Part shown: piece by piece, positions 7,687-15,540 of the stretch | Numbering within the stretch: position 1 is the stretch's first letter | Layout of the letters: every line of letters starts with the position of its first letter | Assembly (NCBI GenBank): GCA_947166655.1 | Contig: CAMVFC010000015.1 | Location: 1 to 40,132 of the forward strand | Source: an uncultured Prevotellaceae bacterium | GTDB lineage: Bacteria; Bacteroidota; Bacteroidia; Bacteroidales; Bacteroidaceae | Length of the DNA stretch: 40,132 nt | Reading direction: 5' to 3' | Notes under the pieces: model-generated | The model's input: the letters and a program-made list of their open reading frames with translations, nothing else | The model's database searches: none | Told to the model about the DNA's origin: nothing | Translations under genes and position numbers: made by a program

Positions 7687-9201
7687 TCAGCGCTCTACGT
7701 AGGTGTGGAAAGAGTGTGGCTGCAGCTGCAGCTCCAAGTAACGGGTTCCGAGGCCGACAGAGGCGGTGCGAGGGGCGTCGGTCGTGTTGGCAGCAACAAC
7801 GACTCGCTTGCCGTCGGGTCTTACGAAGACGATGAGCGGCGTGCCCTTTGTCTCGGCTTTGCTCCGGTAGGCCATCATGCGGCTGCCGGGTGTGACGTAG
7901 TGCGAGAAGTGCTTCACAGCGTAGTATTCGGCGGTGCAGCGGTGCGTGCGTGTCTCGGGGTTGACCTGTATGAGGGCGTTCTGCCGCCATCCCCAGGGAC
8001 TCTGCCCGTCGGCGCAGAGGATGAAGTTCCAGATGAAATACTCGTCGCATCCGCGACCGATGTAGTCTGCCAGCAGGTGGAAGGTGTGCTCGCCGGCGCG
8101 CCAGTCCATGCTACCATTGCCACACTCGCTCTCGCTGCTGATGAGGTGCAGTTCAGGGTAGCGCTGTCGCAGCGCGTCCAAGTGCTCGCGACACTCCCAC
8201 TGTATGCCCAGTCCGAGGACATCGTCCTTCAGTCCGTCCACAACCTTCTCCACGTAGTCCAGACGATTGGTGTTGAAGGTGCCCAGATAGAGCTTCACTT
8301 CGGGGTGACGCTGCTGCAGGGTGGGCCGCAGATAGTCTCGGTTGAAGCGTATGGTGCCCTCGGCCGTCCAGGCGCAGCCGGGATAAGGCGTGTAACTATA
8401 GGCTTCGTTCTGGTACATCACCATATCGATGGGTATGCCCTCTTCGCGGTAGAGTTCGATGAATCGGCAGAACATATTCGCGTAGGCCTGCAGGTAGCGC
8501 GGGTCCTGAATCATGTAGTCCTGCGTGGCGAGGCGGCGCGGGAAGACGCCATTGCGGTCGCCCAGCAGTTTCATCTCGTCGGGATCGATGTCTGTGGGAG
8601 TAGCGCCGACCACACCTCCGGCATACAGCAGGGCATCTTTCTCCTTCGGTTGGCGGTTGTAACGACTGCTCAGAACGGGATAATCCTGGTTGATTTTCAT
8701 CCATTTCGGAGGACTCCAGGGCGACATCCAGAAGGTGAGCGCCGGCTGGTGGCGCTGTGCTTTCTTGATGAGGCGGATGACATTGCGGCGGTCGTGGTCG
8801 ATGTTGAAGTGCAGCAGATGGAAGTCACCGCTCACCGTATCGCACGAGTACCACGCGCGGCTGTAGTCGTTGGCGTTCATCGTCAGGCGTCCGCGGGTGA
8901 AGTGCAGGTCGCCGTCGGGGGCGAAGAGGTCGTGCAGGATCTGTTCCTGCTCGGCGGGCAAGAGCAGCTCCAGTGCGTCGAGGTCCAGCTCGTTGAAGCA
9001 CGTGCCCCAGGCCCGGAACTCATGGCCGGTCTCGCCCGGAGAGAGCGTGAGCAACGGGGCGGCTGAGGAACGTTTGCTGAGCTTCGTCTTGGAGGCGCTC
9101 CATGCACGGTTCTCGGTGGTAGTGTAGTGGGTGAAGGTCTGTGCCTCAGCCGCGATGGCTGCAGACAGGCTCAGCAAGATGGCGAACAGTGTCTTTTTCA
9201 T
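7687..9201 (-). CDS. secreted glycoside hydrolase family 30
   Basis: The 504-residue protein has a signal peptide (about 1-21, ending AAEAQ). The (beta/alpha)8 domain shows GH30 marks: FWMSPWSPPKWMK, the acid/base Glu266 in YQNEAY, and the nucleophile Glu357 in ISSESECGNGS. The C-terminal beta-sandwich, which GH30 enzymes wrap around the barrel, spans about 400-504. GH30 members of Bacteroidetes include beta-1,6-glucanases and beta-glucosidases of the glucosylceramidase type; I cannot choose. The protein is probably periplasmic or surface-exposed. A promoter is visible 90 nt upstream, and the gene heads a run with HD, SDR and two unknown genes. Confidence 0.9.
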   Translation of the reverse strand: MKKTLFAILLSLSAAIAAEAQTFTHYTTTENRAWSASKTKLSKRSSAAPLLTLSPGETGHEFRAWGTCFNELDLDALELLLPAEQEQILHDLFAPDGDLHFTRGRLTMNANDYSRAWYSCDTVSGDFHLLHFNIDHDRRNVIRLIKKAQRHQPALTFWMSPWSPPKWMKINQDYPVLSSRYNRQPKEKDALLYAGGVVGATPTDIDPDEMKLLGDRNGVFPRRLATQDYMIQDPRYLQAYANMFCRFIELYREEGIPIDMVMYQNEAYSYTPYPGCAWTAEGTIRFNRDYLRPTLQQRHPEVKLYLGTFNTNRLDYVEKVVDGLKDDVLGLGIQWECREHLDALRQRYPELHLISSESECGNGSMDWRAGEHTFHLLADYIGRGCDEYFIWNFILCADGQSPWGWRQNALIQVNPETRTHRCTAEYYAVKHFSHYVTPGSRMMAYRSKAETKGTPLIVFVRPDGKRVVVAANTTDAPRTASVGLGTRYLELQLQPHSFHTYVER

Positions 9202-9290
9202 CTTGAATTATTTTTGTTGTTGTGCTGTTTCGATTCTGCCATAATGACGCATTCCGTGTTTCCCGGCAGGCCAATTTCTCTTTGACGAGG

Positions 9291-9298
9291 CAAAAGTA
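9291..9298 (-). promoter_or_regulatory. Bacteroidetes -7 box (TACTTTTG) of the GH30 gene
   Basis: The minus strand reads TACTTTTG, 90 nt before the GH30 start codon. A TTTTA stretch about 20 nt upstream is a weak -33 match. It implies a leader of roughly 80 nt. Confidence 0.6.
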
Positions 9299-9647
9299 AG
9301 CATAAAATCTGAGTAAAAGGTTTCTTCCGGGAGGAAAATTTCGTCATGCGTGTGAACTTTTCCCGTTTGGGGGGAGACCGGCAACAGGCCTCTTCCATGC
9401 GAGTCCATCCGACCGAGCTGTCGCCTACACCGGGCATGGCGAAGGGCTAAAAAGGAATCTTACTTGCCGCCTTGTCCAAGGTGCCATTTTTATTTATGTA
9501 GAAGCAAACGCCCCGCAATGGGGGCTGAAGAGGGGAAAAGTGTCTTCGCAAACAGGCAACAACCCATTGGGTAACAGAGATTTTCCGCAGTACATATAGC
9601 CCTTCACCGTAGGCTCTGAAGGTCAGGTCTGCTGGCAGGGGAGTTTG

Positions 9648-9735
9648 TTCCATCACGATGGAACAAACAAAAATGTTAGGCGTGGCGAGCAAATGTGAAG
9701 GGCGTAATGAGCAAACGAGAGGGGCATGCAGGACA
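9648..9735 (-). repeat. palindrome plus degenerate 22-bp-period units
   Basis: GTTCCATCACGATGGAAC (9648-9665) is an 18-bp palindrome broken only at its centre. It recurs exactly in the array at 26.5 kb. Next to it are two or three weak units starting at 9672, 9692 and 9714 (20- and 22-bp steps). On the minus strand these read GCTCATTACGCCCTTCACA, similar to the GCTCAAAACTCTCAACAC units at 26.3 kb. So the order unit-unit-palindrome is the same as there, read in the direction of the gene that ends at 10005. The rest of 9202-10004 holds no supported gene. Confidence 0.65.
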
Positions 9736-9804
9736 CAGGAACAAGGCGTGAGGGAAGAGTGCGGCGGGGTGTGAGTCCCGGACTGACAGATGAATGAGCA
9801 GTGT

Positions 9805-9839
9805 CCGCTAACTGTTTGCAAAAAAGAAGCCTTTAGCGG
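9805..9839. repeat. CCGCTAA/TTAGCGG hairpin element
   Basis: CCGCTAA (9805-9811) and TTAGCGG (9833-9839) form a perfect 7-bp stem around 21 nt. The left flank TGTCCGCTAA is identical to that of the hairpin at 36.72 kb, and the following TTTGCAAAAAAGAAG resembles TCTGCGAAAGGGAG there. Both copies sit between a gene's 3' end and a 22-bp array, which suggests a dispersed intergenic element. Confidence 0.55.
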
Positions 9840-10004
9840 GAACAGCTTTTTCTCTGGCAGAAAGGCCCCTCTTCCTGGCGGGGGATACCGCTTTCGCATG
9901 GAGAAACTGCGATTCTCTCTAACAGAAACAGCGTCCCGGCGAAGCGGAAACGCCTCTGTGGGCGAGGGCTCTCTGCCTTCCGCTCGTTGGGGCAACCGGC
10001 GCGG

Positions 10005-12032
10005 CTACTTCACCAGCTTCGAATAGCGCTTAATGAGATTGTAGGCTCCGTAGATTCCGTATTCGCCCGCCTGCGAGAGATCTGAGAGGCCATACTGGTA
10101 TTGCCCTTCAAGAAGATAGGCAAGGCCGCGATTGTAATAAGCATCGGGGAACCGCGGGTCGAGGTTCAGAGCCTGCGAGTAGGCCCGACGTGCTTCGGGA
10201 TACTCATGCAGCACCATGTGAACATTCCCCATGTCGTACCAGGCATACGTCAGCTTGGGATCCAATTCCGTGGCGCGTAGCAGGGCGTCGAGGGCGCGAC
10301 GGAATCCCAGCTGTGCATTCACGGAGAGCACGTCGGCCCCGTCATTGGCCGCTTCGTGCTGCCGGCACAGGACTTGTGCCAACACAAAATGCCACAACGC
10401 CTCGTCGGGTTCCATGGCGATCGCACGCTGCAGGTCGGAAACGGCCGCCTCGAAATCACGAATCTGATAGCAGGCTAACGCACGAGCGAAATACAAACGA
10501 GCCGTAGGCGCAGGGCCTGCCAGCAAAGATGTGAGGCGCCCCACATTCCTGAAGTGTACCTGCAGGGCCGCGCTGTCCAAGGGTTGTTCCTGATTGGACA
10601 GATAGACTGGCGCTATTGTCTCGTCGCTGTTGAGCGCCTCCAATGCAGGAAGGAACGGGATATACCGGCTGAGCGGACTCTGCACCCGATGGTGCGTAAG
10701 CACATAGAGCGGCATGGGCTGCAGCTCCACGCGGCGGTCCTGGACACGCCCCCGGTAGGCGCTCTCATATTCGCGTTCCGGCTCGTCGGTATCGGCCTCG
10801 ACAAGCGAGGCATAGTCGTCAATGTTATGCTGGCTTTGCTTGCGCGTTTTCTTGGCAGAAGAGCGGCGTGCGCCCGTCTTGGCCTCCATACGCGCTTTCA
10901 TGATGCGGAACTCATCGCGCTCGGCACCCTGCACGTCGCCCATCTTTCTCCGGACTTGAGCGCGCTGATGATAGCCGGCCCAGAATTCCGGGTACTCGTC
11001 GATGACCGCAGAGATATCGCGAATGGCGCCCGTCAGGTCGCCTGTCTGCTCCAAGAGAAGCGCACGGTTATAAATAGCTATCATGTTGTCGGGCTCCACG
11101 GAAAGGACAAAGTTGAAATCCTCGATGGCCCGGTTGTCGTCTCCCACTTGCGCCCTGAGAAGACCACGATTGAAATGTGCCAGATAGTTGTTCGGCTGAA
11201 TCTCGAGCGCCAAGTCGTAGTCGTCCATGGCGCCTCGCAGATTGTTCTGATGGAAGCGGGCCAACGCACGATTGATGAGGTTGCCGGCCACACGAGGGCG
11301 CTGGAGAATGGCTTTGTTGATCTCGCTCTCGGCCTGTGCATACTCGCCGCGCTGAAGGCTGATCATCGACCGCATGGTCCAGGCCTGCGCATCGAAAGCA
11401 TCGAGCACCAGGGCCGAATCGATGAGTACCAACGCCTGCACCGTATCCGTACGCGCCAGCGAGACCTGTGCTTTCAGCGTGAGATTCTCGGCCTCGCGGG
11501 GCCAGTAGCGGATCATTTGGTCAAGTGCTGAATCGGCCTCGGCATACTGTTTCCTCTCGAAGTAGCAAAGGACCAGATTGTGCCAGCTGGGGCGGCTCTT
11601 GGGTTCGAGAGACAAAACCTTCCGATAGTCGGCTATCGCTTCATCGAAATGCTTCAGATGGACGCGACAGAGGCCCCGAAGCTGATAGGTATTGGCGACA
11701 TAGGGATTCAGCTGCAGGCTTTGGCTGCAGTCCTGCTCGGCACCCGCAAAATCCTCCAGATAGAACTTGGCCAAGCCGCGATAGAAGTAGGGTTCGTGCC
11801 AATAGGGCTTGGCATTGATGACGAGGCTGAAGCGCTGAATGGAAAGTACGTAGTCGTCGTAGAAAAGAGCATTGCGACCCATCAGCATCACACGCTCGGT
11901 ATTGATCTGCGCAGAGGAAGGAAACGCGAAAGAAAGGAGGAGAAGAAACACGACCAGGCACCGCAGACAGCTGAACCTGCGTGCCACGTCTTGATAGAAA
12001 GGATTCATACTATTCACTCTCCACGCTTTCAT
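10005..12032 (-). CDS. exported tetratricopeptide repeat protein
   Basis: The 675-residue protein has a hydrophobic export signal near residues 24-42 (CLVVFLLLLSFAFPSSAQ). ATG at 12032 or at 12008 (MNPFYQ) are both possible. TPR units fill residues about 50-390, with typical cores such as AWTMRSMISLQRGEYAQAE and YLAHFNRGLLRAQVGDDNRA. A basic, Gln/Glu-rich linker (about 395-470) separates a second TPR block (about 490-675). TPR arrays bind other proteins, so a periplasmic scaffold is likely. It starts 21 nt after def and is probably in one transcript with ruvX and def. In Bacteroides I recall a thrS gene next in this cluster; here a repeat-rich gap and the GH30 gene follow instead. Confidence 0.85.
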   Translation of the reverse strand: MKAWRVNSMNPFYQDVARRFSCLRCLVVFLLLLSFAFPSSAQINTERVMLMGRNALFYDDYVLSIQRFSLVINAKPYWHEPYFYRGLAKFYLEDFAGAEQDCSQSLQLNPYVANTYQLRGLCRVHLKHFDEAIADYRKVLSLEPKSRPSWHNLVLCYFERKQYAEADSALDQMIRYWPREAENLTLKAQVSLARTDTVQALVLIDSALVLDAFDAQAWTMRSMISLQRGEYAQAESEINKAILQRPRVAGNLINRALARFHQNNLRGAMDDYDLALEIQPNNYLAHFNRGLLRAQVGDDNRAIEDFNFVLSVEPDNMIAIYNRALLLEQTGDLTGAIRDISAVIDEYPEFWAGYHQRAQVRRKMGDVQGAERDEFRIMKARMEAKTGARRSSAKKTRKQSQHNIDDYASLVEADTDEPEREYESAYRGRVQDRRVELQPMPLYVLTHHRVQSPLSRYIPFLPALEALNSDETIAPVYLSNQEQPLDSAALQVHFRNVGRLTSLLAGPAPTARLYFARALACYQIRDFEAAVSDLQRAIAMEPDEALWHFVLAQVLCRQHEAANDGADVLSVNAQLGFRRALDALLRATELDPKLTYAWYDMGNVHMVLHEYPEARRAYSQALNLDPRFPDAYYNRGLAYLLEGQYQYGLSDLSQAGEYGIYGAYNLIKRYSKLVK

Positions 12033-12053
12033 GAACTCCGGGCTCGCCCTACC

Positions 12054-12611
12054 CTACCTACGCACCTTCACTTTATAATCGCAGGAGAAGCGCCCCTTGA
12101 GGACATCATTCAGCTTGCTCTTCAGCATCTGCTTGCGTAAGCCCTGAATACGGTCGGTGTAGACTTTTCCGTCGAGGTGGTCAAATTCATGCTGAACTAC
12201 ACGGGCCAGGTAACCGTCGACCCACTCATCACGCTCCTGAAACTGCTCGTCCAAATATGAGATACGGACGCGGGTAGGACGCTTCACACTCTCGCTCATG
12301 CCGGGCAACGAGAGGCAGCCTTCCTCCATCGACTCTTGATGGGTCTTGTCGTACTCTTCGATATATGGGTTGTAGAAGACATGACGGAACCCTTCGTACT
12401 GAGGGTAATCCTCTTTGATGGGATTCAAGTCGATGACAACGACACGGACGGACCGACCGACCTGCGGTGCGGCCAAGCCGATGCCGCCACTGCGATCGAG
12501 CGTGTCGAACATATCCTGAACGAAGGATTGTATCTCCGGGTCTTGGGGTTCGATTTCCTCTGCCACCTGACGAAGCACGGGCTGACCCAAGGTATAAATA
12601 GGAAGTACCAT
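12054..12611 (-). CDS. def: peptide deformylase
   Basis: The 185-residue protein removes the formyl group from N-terminal fMet of new polypeptides in the cytosol. All three family motifs are present: GIGLAAPQVG (about 43-52), EGCLSLPG with the metal-binding Cys (about 97-104), and QHEFDH with the two metal-binding His and the catalytic Glu (about 139-144). The length is normal for bacterial type 1 enzymes. It begins 28 nt after ruvX and ends 21 nt before the TPR gene, a gene order known from other Bacteroidales. Confidence 0.97.
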   Translation of the reverse strand: MVLPIYTLGQPVLRQVAEEIEPQDPEIQSFVQDMFDTLDRSGGIGLAAPQVGRSVRVVVIDLNPIKEDYPQYEGFRHVFYNPYIEEYDKTHQESMEEGCLSLPGMSESVKRPTRVRISYLDEQFQERDEWVDGYLARVVQHEFDHLDGKVYTDRIQGLRKQMLKSKLNDVLKGRFSCDYKVKVRR

Positions 12612-12639
12612 AATAGTTGGAGTATAAAGTTAAACTATT

Positions 12640-13062
12640 TCATTCTTTGTTTTGTCTCTGTGCGTCCATCCAGCTCTGAAGGATGATGGTTGCAGAAATC
12701 TCATCGACAAGCGCCTTGTTCTGTCGCGCCTTGCGGCCGATACCGCTCTCGAGCATGGCGCGGTGGGCCAGGACGCTGGTGAATCGCTCATCAAACAATT
12801 CTATGGCAACGTCGGGGAACAACTTGCGCAGGCGGTTGACAAAGGGGGTGATGCGCCGCATGTTCTCGCTGTCTTCGCCATTCATCTGCCTTGGATAACC
12901 TACGACGATGCGCTCCACGGCTTCGCGACGAAGATACTCCACGAGGTAATTCTCGAGTTGAACCGTAGCCACCGTGCAGAGCCCGTTCGGAATCAACTGA
13001 AGGGGATCGGTGACGGCCAGCCCCGTCCTCTTCTTTCCATAATCAATTGAAAGAACTCGCAT
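12640..13062 (-). CDS. ruvX: RuvX/YqgF-type Holliday junction resolvase-like nuclease
   Basis: The 140-residue protein has an RNase H-like fold. MRVLSIDYGKKRTGLAV carries the first catalytic Asp (residue 7), VVGYPRQMNG is the typical mid-motif, DERFTSVLA follows, and LVDEISATIIL supplies the last Asp. The family is linked to 16S rRNA 5'-end processing and to recombination. The length matches the family (about 138-150). It is the first gene of the ruvX-def-TPR run, and a terminator upstream separates it from the SPOR lipoprotein gene. Confidence 0.93.
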   Translation of the reverse strand: MRVLSIDYGKKRTGLAVTDPLQLIPNGLCTVATVQLENYLVEYLRREAVERIVVGYPRQMNGEDSENMRRITPFVNRLRKLFPDVAIELFDERFTSVLAHRAMLESGIGRKARQNKALVDEISATIILQSWMDAQRQNKE

Positions 13063-13083
13063 AGCCTTCCCTTCCGTTTAAAT

Positions 13084-13117
13084 GAAAAACAGGGGTTAGC
13101 TTCACAGCCCACCCCTG
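13084..13117 (-). terminator. intrinsic terminator after the SPOR lipoprotein gene
   Basis: On the minus strand CAGGGGT and ACCCCTG form a 7-bp GC-rich stem around 14 nt, followed directly by TTTTTC. It lies about 45 nt beyond the stop of the SPOR gene and just before ruvX, so it separates the two units. Confidence 0.75.
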
Positions 13118-13159
13118 CCATAAAATCTTACATATATTCACTTTACCAAAAAGAAATTT

Positions 13160-13633
13160 TCATTTGCGAAGCAACCATGCATCAGGATACTGGGCACGGA
13201 GATTATTGCGACTCTGGACGGCGGTGCCCAGGTCGTCGAACGTCGTGGCGATAACACGATACTGCCCCTGAGGATTAGTTGCAATCTGTGCAGCATAACC
13301 TGCATTGTTAAGCGTACGTTGCAGATTGTCTGCGTTTGCCTTTACGCTGAAAGTTCCTACCACCACACTATAAGCCTTCAGGCCAGCGCCATTGATCAGC
13401 GTAAGATTTTCCGTACGCGTGGATTCATTGGCCGTGACGGGAGTCGTTGTTACGGTCTGGACGGGCGCCACCGTAGTGACAGGCTGTGTGGTTGCGGCCT
13501 GCTGGACAGGAGCTGTTGCGGCTTCCTGACGAGACTTCTCATACGCTTTCTTCCAAGCACTCTCACTGCTCTTGCAGGATACAAAAGCCAAAGTGGCACA
13601 TACTGCCACGCCCAAAACGAAATAATTTCTCAT
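13160..13633 (-). CDS. SPOR-domain lipoprotein
   Basis: The 157-residue protein starts at ATG 13633 (MRNYFVLGV). A longer frame would start at 13678 but overlaps the promoter, so it is unlikely. A lipoprotein signal ends at Cys20 (AFVSC). A Thr/Val/Gln-rich linker (about 35-75) follows. The C-terminal 75 residues are a SPOR domain (AYSVVVGTFSVKANADNLQ, YRVIATTFDD, ARNNLRAQYPDAWLLRK-like end). SPOR domains bind denuded peptidoglycan at division sites. It is likely anchored in the outer membrane and contacts the wall. Confidence 0.88.
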   Translation of the reverse strand: MRNYFVLGVAVCATLAFVSCKSSESAWKKAYEKSRQEAATAPVQQAATTQPVTTVAPVQTVTTTPVTANESTRTENLTLINGAGLKAYSVVVGTFSVKANADNLQRTLNNAGYAAQIATNPQGQYRVIATTFDDLGTAVQSRNNLRAQYPDAWLLRK

Positions 13634-13675
13634 TGTTTTTTTACTCCTTAATTGTTTTAATAATGAATCACGGCA

Positions 13676-13683
13676 CAAAGGTA
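13676..13683 (-). promoter_or_regulatory. Bacteroidetes -7 box (TACCTTTG) of the SPOR gene
   Basis: The minus strand reads TACCTTTG 43 nt before the chosen start codon. The same octamer precedes the nitrilase gene and the ABC ATPase gene. It decides against the upstream start at 13678, which would lie inside the promoter. Confidence 0.7.
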
Positions 13684-13799
13684 CGATAAAATAGTATTCC
13701 TACAAAGCCTATTGACACAAAAAACGTTAAAAAGGCAACTTTTCCCCGTCTCGAATAAAAAAAGATAAGCAAAATGGTTTCGTTTGGCTGGAAAAAGGC

Positions 13800-13807
13800 T
13801 ATATTTG
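13800..13807 (+). promoter_or_regulatory. Bacteroidetes -7 box (TATATTTG) of the ytxH run
   Basis: TATATTTG lies 45 nt before the ATG at 13853. A TTTC at about 13778 is a poor -33 match at near-normal spacing. It drives the plus-strand run of five small genes. Confidence 0.6.
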
Positions 13808-13852
13808 CAGCACCGAAAAAGAATTATTCACCTCACTTAAACCTATTGCATT

Positions 13853-14065
13853 ATGAAAGCTCTTAATTATCTTGTTGCATTTCTGGGCGGTGTAGCCATT
13901 GGCTCGGCCGCAGGTCTCCTTCTGGCTCCGGAAAAGGGAGCTGACACACGCGAGCGCATCGCTGAAGCACTTCGCAAACGTGGCATACGGCTCAACCGCA
14001 AGGATATGGACGCTCTTGTCACCGACATCTCTGAAGAACTGGCCAACACCACTGAAGAAGCCTAA
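13853..14065 (+). CDS. YtxH-domain small membrane protein
   Basis: The 70-residue protein has a Gly/Ala-rich membrane segment (about 6-25, YLVAFLGGVAIGSAAGLLLAP), followed by the typical PEKGxDTRxRI turn and a charged helical tail. This is the YtxH pattern (general stress proteins in Bacillus, common in Bacteroidetes next to holin-X proteins). It ends 5 nt before the next gene. Its biochemical role is unknown; envelope stress is the usual guess. Confidence 0.85.
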   Translation: MKALNYLVAFLGGVAIGSAAGLLLAPEKGADTRERIAEALRKRGIRLNRKDMDALVTDISEELANTTEEA

Positions 14066-14070
14066 GTGCT

Positions 14071-14475
14071 ATGCTGTTTGAGAGTGAGCAACTGACAAGT
14101 CGCCTACACCAACTGTTCAACGAGGTCAAGCGCTATTTCCTCTTGGAAAAGCGCTACCTCAGTTTACATCTGGTAGAGGCACTGACGGAACTGATAGCCG
14201 CGATTGCCCTGTGGGCAGTGGTTATCCTCATTGGCTCGTGCGCCTTACTCTTCGGCGGCATTGCCCTCTCCGTTTGGCTGGGACATCTGCTCGACAGCAC
14301 GTTAGCCGGTTTCCTCATCGTGACCGCAGCACAACTGCTGCTGGTCGTGCTTGTTTACACTCAACGTAAGAAATGGATTGTAGAGCCTACAGCCCGTTTC
14401 CTTTTCAAATTATTCTTAGACGACCGAACTGACGTCGCCGACACCGACCGTCAGTCCTTAAAGGAACAGCCATGA
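14071..14475 (+). CDS. holin-X-like (phage holin family) membrane protein
   Basis: The 134-residue protein has an amphipathic N-terminal helix (about 5-35, SRLHQLFNEVKRYFLLEKRYL), then two membrane helices (about 45-72 and 78-98) joined by a short turn, and a charged C-terminal tail. This matches the Phage_holin_3_6/holin-X group, which in Bacteroidetes is usually found beside YtxH and is not phage-borne. The gene lies 5 nt after ytxH, and its stop overlaps the next start by 4 nt (ATGA). Confidence 0.8.
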   Translation: MLFESEQLTSRLHQLFNEVKRYFLLEKRYLSLHLVEALTELIAAIALWAVVILIGSCALLFGGIALSVWLGHLLDSTLAGFLIVTAAQLLLVVLVYTQRKKWIVEPTARFLFKLFLDDRTDVADTDRQSLKEQP

Positions 14476-14753
14476 CATCACCCTCGTTCATTACGCTACA
14501 GCCACAGTCTACCCTTGAGGCCATCCGTCTCGAGAAACGGCGTCTTGCAGCTGAACGCGATGCGGCTGCTGAAGGCCTGAAGGATTCTTTCCAAGAACTC
14601 TTCTCCCCCACCCCGACTGCGCATAACCGTTGGGATCTGGCCCTTAACCTTTTCCTGAACAGTCTCACCATTTTCAAAGGCGTGCAACTTGGCGTCAGTG
14701 TCGTTTCCGCCATACGCAGCTTGCTCGACACAGGCCGCCGCAGAAAGCGCTGA
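14472..14753 (+). CDS. small helical protein, third gene of the YtxH/holin run
   Basis: The 93-residue protein is of unknown function. Residues about 10-50 form a charged helix (LEAIRLEKRRLAAERDAAA) with coiled-coil character. A more hydrophobic helix (about 55-83, LALNLFLNSLTIFKGVQLG and VVSAIRSLL) may touch the membrane, and the end is RRRKR. It overlaps the holin-X gene by 4 nt, so translation is probably coupled. I recall the same third gene in other Prevotella clusters of this type. Confidence 0.7.
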   Translation: MTSPSFITLQPQSTLEAIRLEKRRLAAERDAAAEGLKDSFQELFSPTPTAHNRWDLALNLFLNSLTIFKGVQLGVSVVSAIRSLLDTGRRRKR

Positions 14754-14786
14754 CCGCAGTCTGATTTATGGAGATTGTAAAAAGAC

Positions 14787-15392
14787 ATGGCAGATAACGA
14801 CCGCTTACATCTTTATATCATCGCAGGATGCAATGGCGCCGGCAAGACGACTGCTTCGTTCACCGTCTTGCCGGAGATGCTGAATTGCCGCGAATTTGTC
14901 AATGCCGACGAGATTGCGAAGGGCTTGTCACCGTTCAATCCCGAGGGAGTGGCCATTCAGGCCGGACGGCTGATGATAGACCGTATCCTGCACTTGCTGA
15001 AAGAAGGTGAGACCTTCGCCTTTGAAACCACATTAGCCACGCGCTCCTACGTCAAATTGATTCAACGGGCACAGAAGCGCGGATATTTCGTAACGCTTCT
15101 TTTCTTCTCGCTGTCTACGCCAGAACAGGCCGTAGCACGCGTAGCCAAACGAGTCAGTCAGGGCGGACACAACATTCCCACCGAAGTGATTCTTCGACGC
15201 TATGAGGCTGGACTTCAAAATCTTTTCCAGCTCTATATGCCTGTTGTGGACTACTGGACTCTTTACGACAACTCCGATTGCCCCGGAGAGAAGATTGCCT
15301 ATGGGTGGAAGGATCAGCGCACCACCATCGTTGACGAAGTAAGATACGCGAAGTTCCTAAACAAATACAAAATTGCAGGCAACCATGAGTGA
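14787..15392 (+). CDS. zeta-toxin-like P-loop kinase/ATPase
   Basis: The 201-residue protein has a P-loop at residues 14-21 (GCNGAGKT), NADEIAKGL with Asp41, FAFETTLATRSY near 77-88, and a C-terminal region with RVAKRVSQGGHNIP and RRYEAGLQN. These are marks of the zeta-toxin/predicted ABC-type ATPase family. Classical zeta toxins phosphorylate UDP-GlcNAc and stop wall synthesis; shorter relatives like this are widespread and poorly studied. It starts 33 nt after the YtxH/holin run and overlaps a 51-codon gene at its 3' end by 8 nt. That gene may be its partner or antitoxin. Confidence 0.82.
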   Translation: MADNDRLHLYIIAGCNGAGKTTASFTVLPEMLNCREFVNADEIAKGLSPFNPEGVAIQAGRLMIDRILHLLKEGETFAFETTLATRSYVKLIQRAQKRGYFVTLLFFSLSTPEQAVARVAKRVSQGGHNIPTEVILRRYEAGLQNLFQLYMPVVDYWTLYDNSDCPGEKIAYGWKDQRTTIVDEVRYAKFLNKYKIAGNHE

Positions 15393-15540
15393 ACTCGAGA
15401 TGACAGAAATGCAGCAGAAGATAGATCAAGGCATTCTGCTGGCACAGGAGCGACTCGTGGAGCGTTCGCGACTATTCCACTCTACGCTTATTGTGGCTCG
15501 TGGGGGGAAAGTCCTTGAGTTGTTGCCCGAGGAGCTATGA
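15385..15540 (+). CDS. 51-residue putative partner of the zeta-like ATPase
   Basis: The reading frame runs from ATG 15385 to TGA 15540 and begins MSELEMTEMQQKIDQGILLA. It is a charged amphipathic helix (residues about 3-30, with ERLVERSRLF), then a short beta-like segment (TLIVARGGKVLEL) and PEEL. I recall that zeta-like ATPase genes of this type are often followed by a tiny gene with this same pattern: helix, then V-x-x-G-K-I/V-x-x-L. It overlaps the ATPase gene by 8 nt, which suggests translational coupling, and runs 53 nt into the 3' end of the opposing nitrilase gene. An antitoxin role is inference. Confidence 0.65.
   Translation: MSELEMTEMQQKIDQGILLAQERLVERSRLFHSTLIVARGGKVLELLPEEL

Noticed and set aside
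7705-9066. 453-codon plus-strand frame antisense to the GH30 gene
   Set aside because: It is a shadow of a GC-biased coding region, without motifs; the minus strand has a clear catalytic domain.
9447-9995. 182-codon minus-strand frame between the GH30 and TPR genes
   Set aside because: It runs through the palindrome, the degenerate 22-bp units and the CCGCTAA hairpin. It has low-complexity Pro/Ser/Cys content, no start context and no family resemblance.
14071-14475. Prophage remnant, because of the holin-like protein
   Set aside because: No other phage gene is near, and holin-X proteins beside YtxH are ordinary chromosomal genes in this group.
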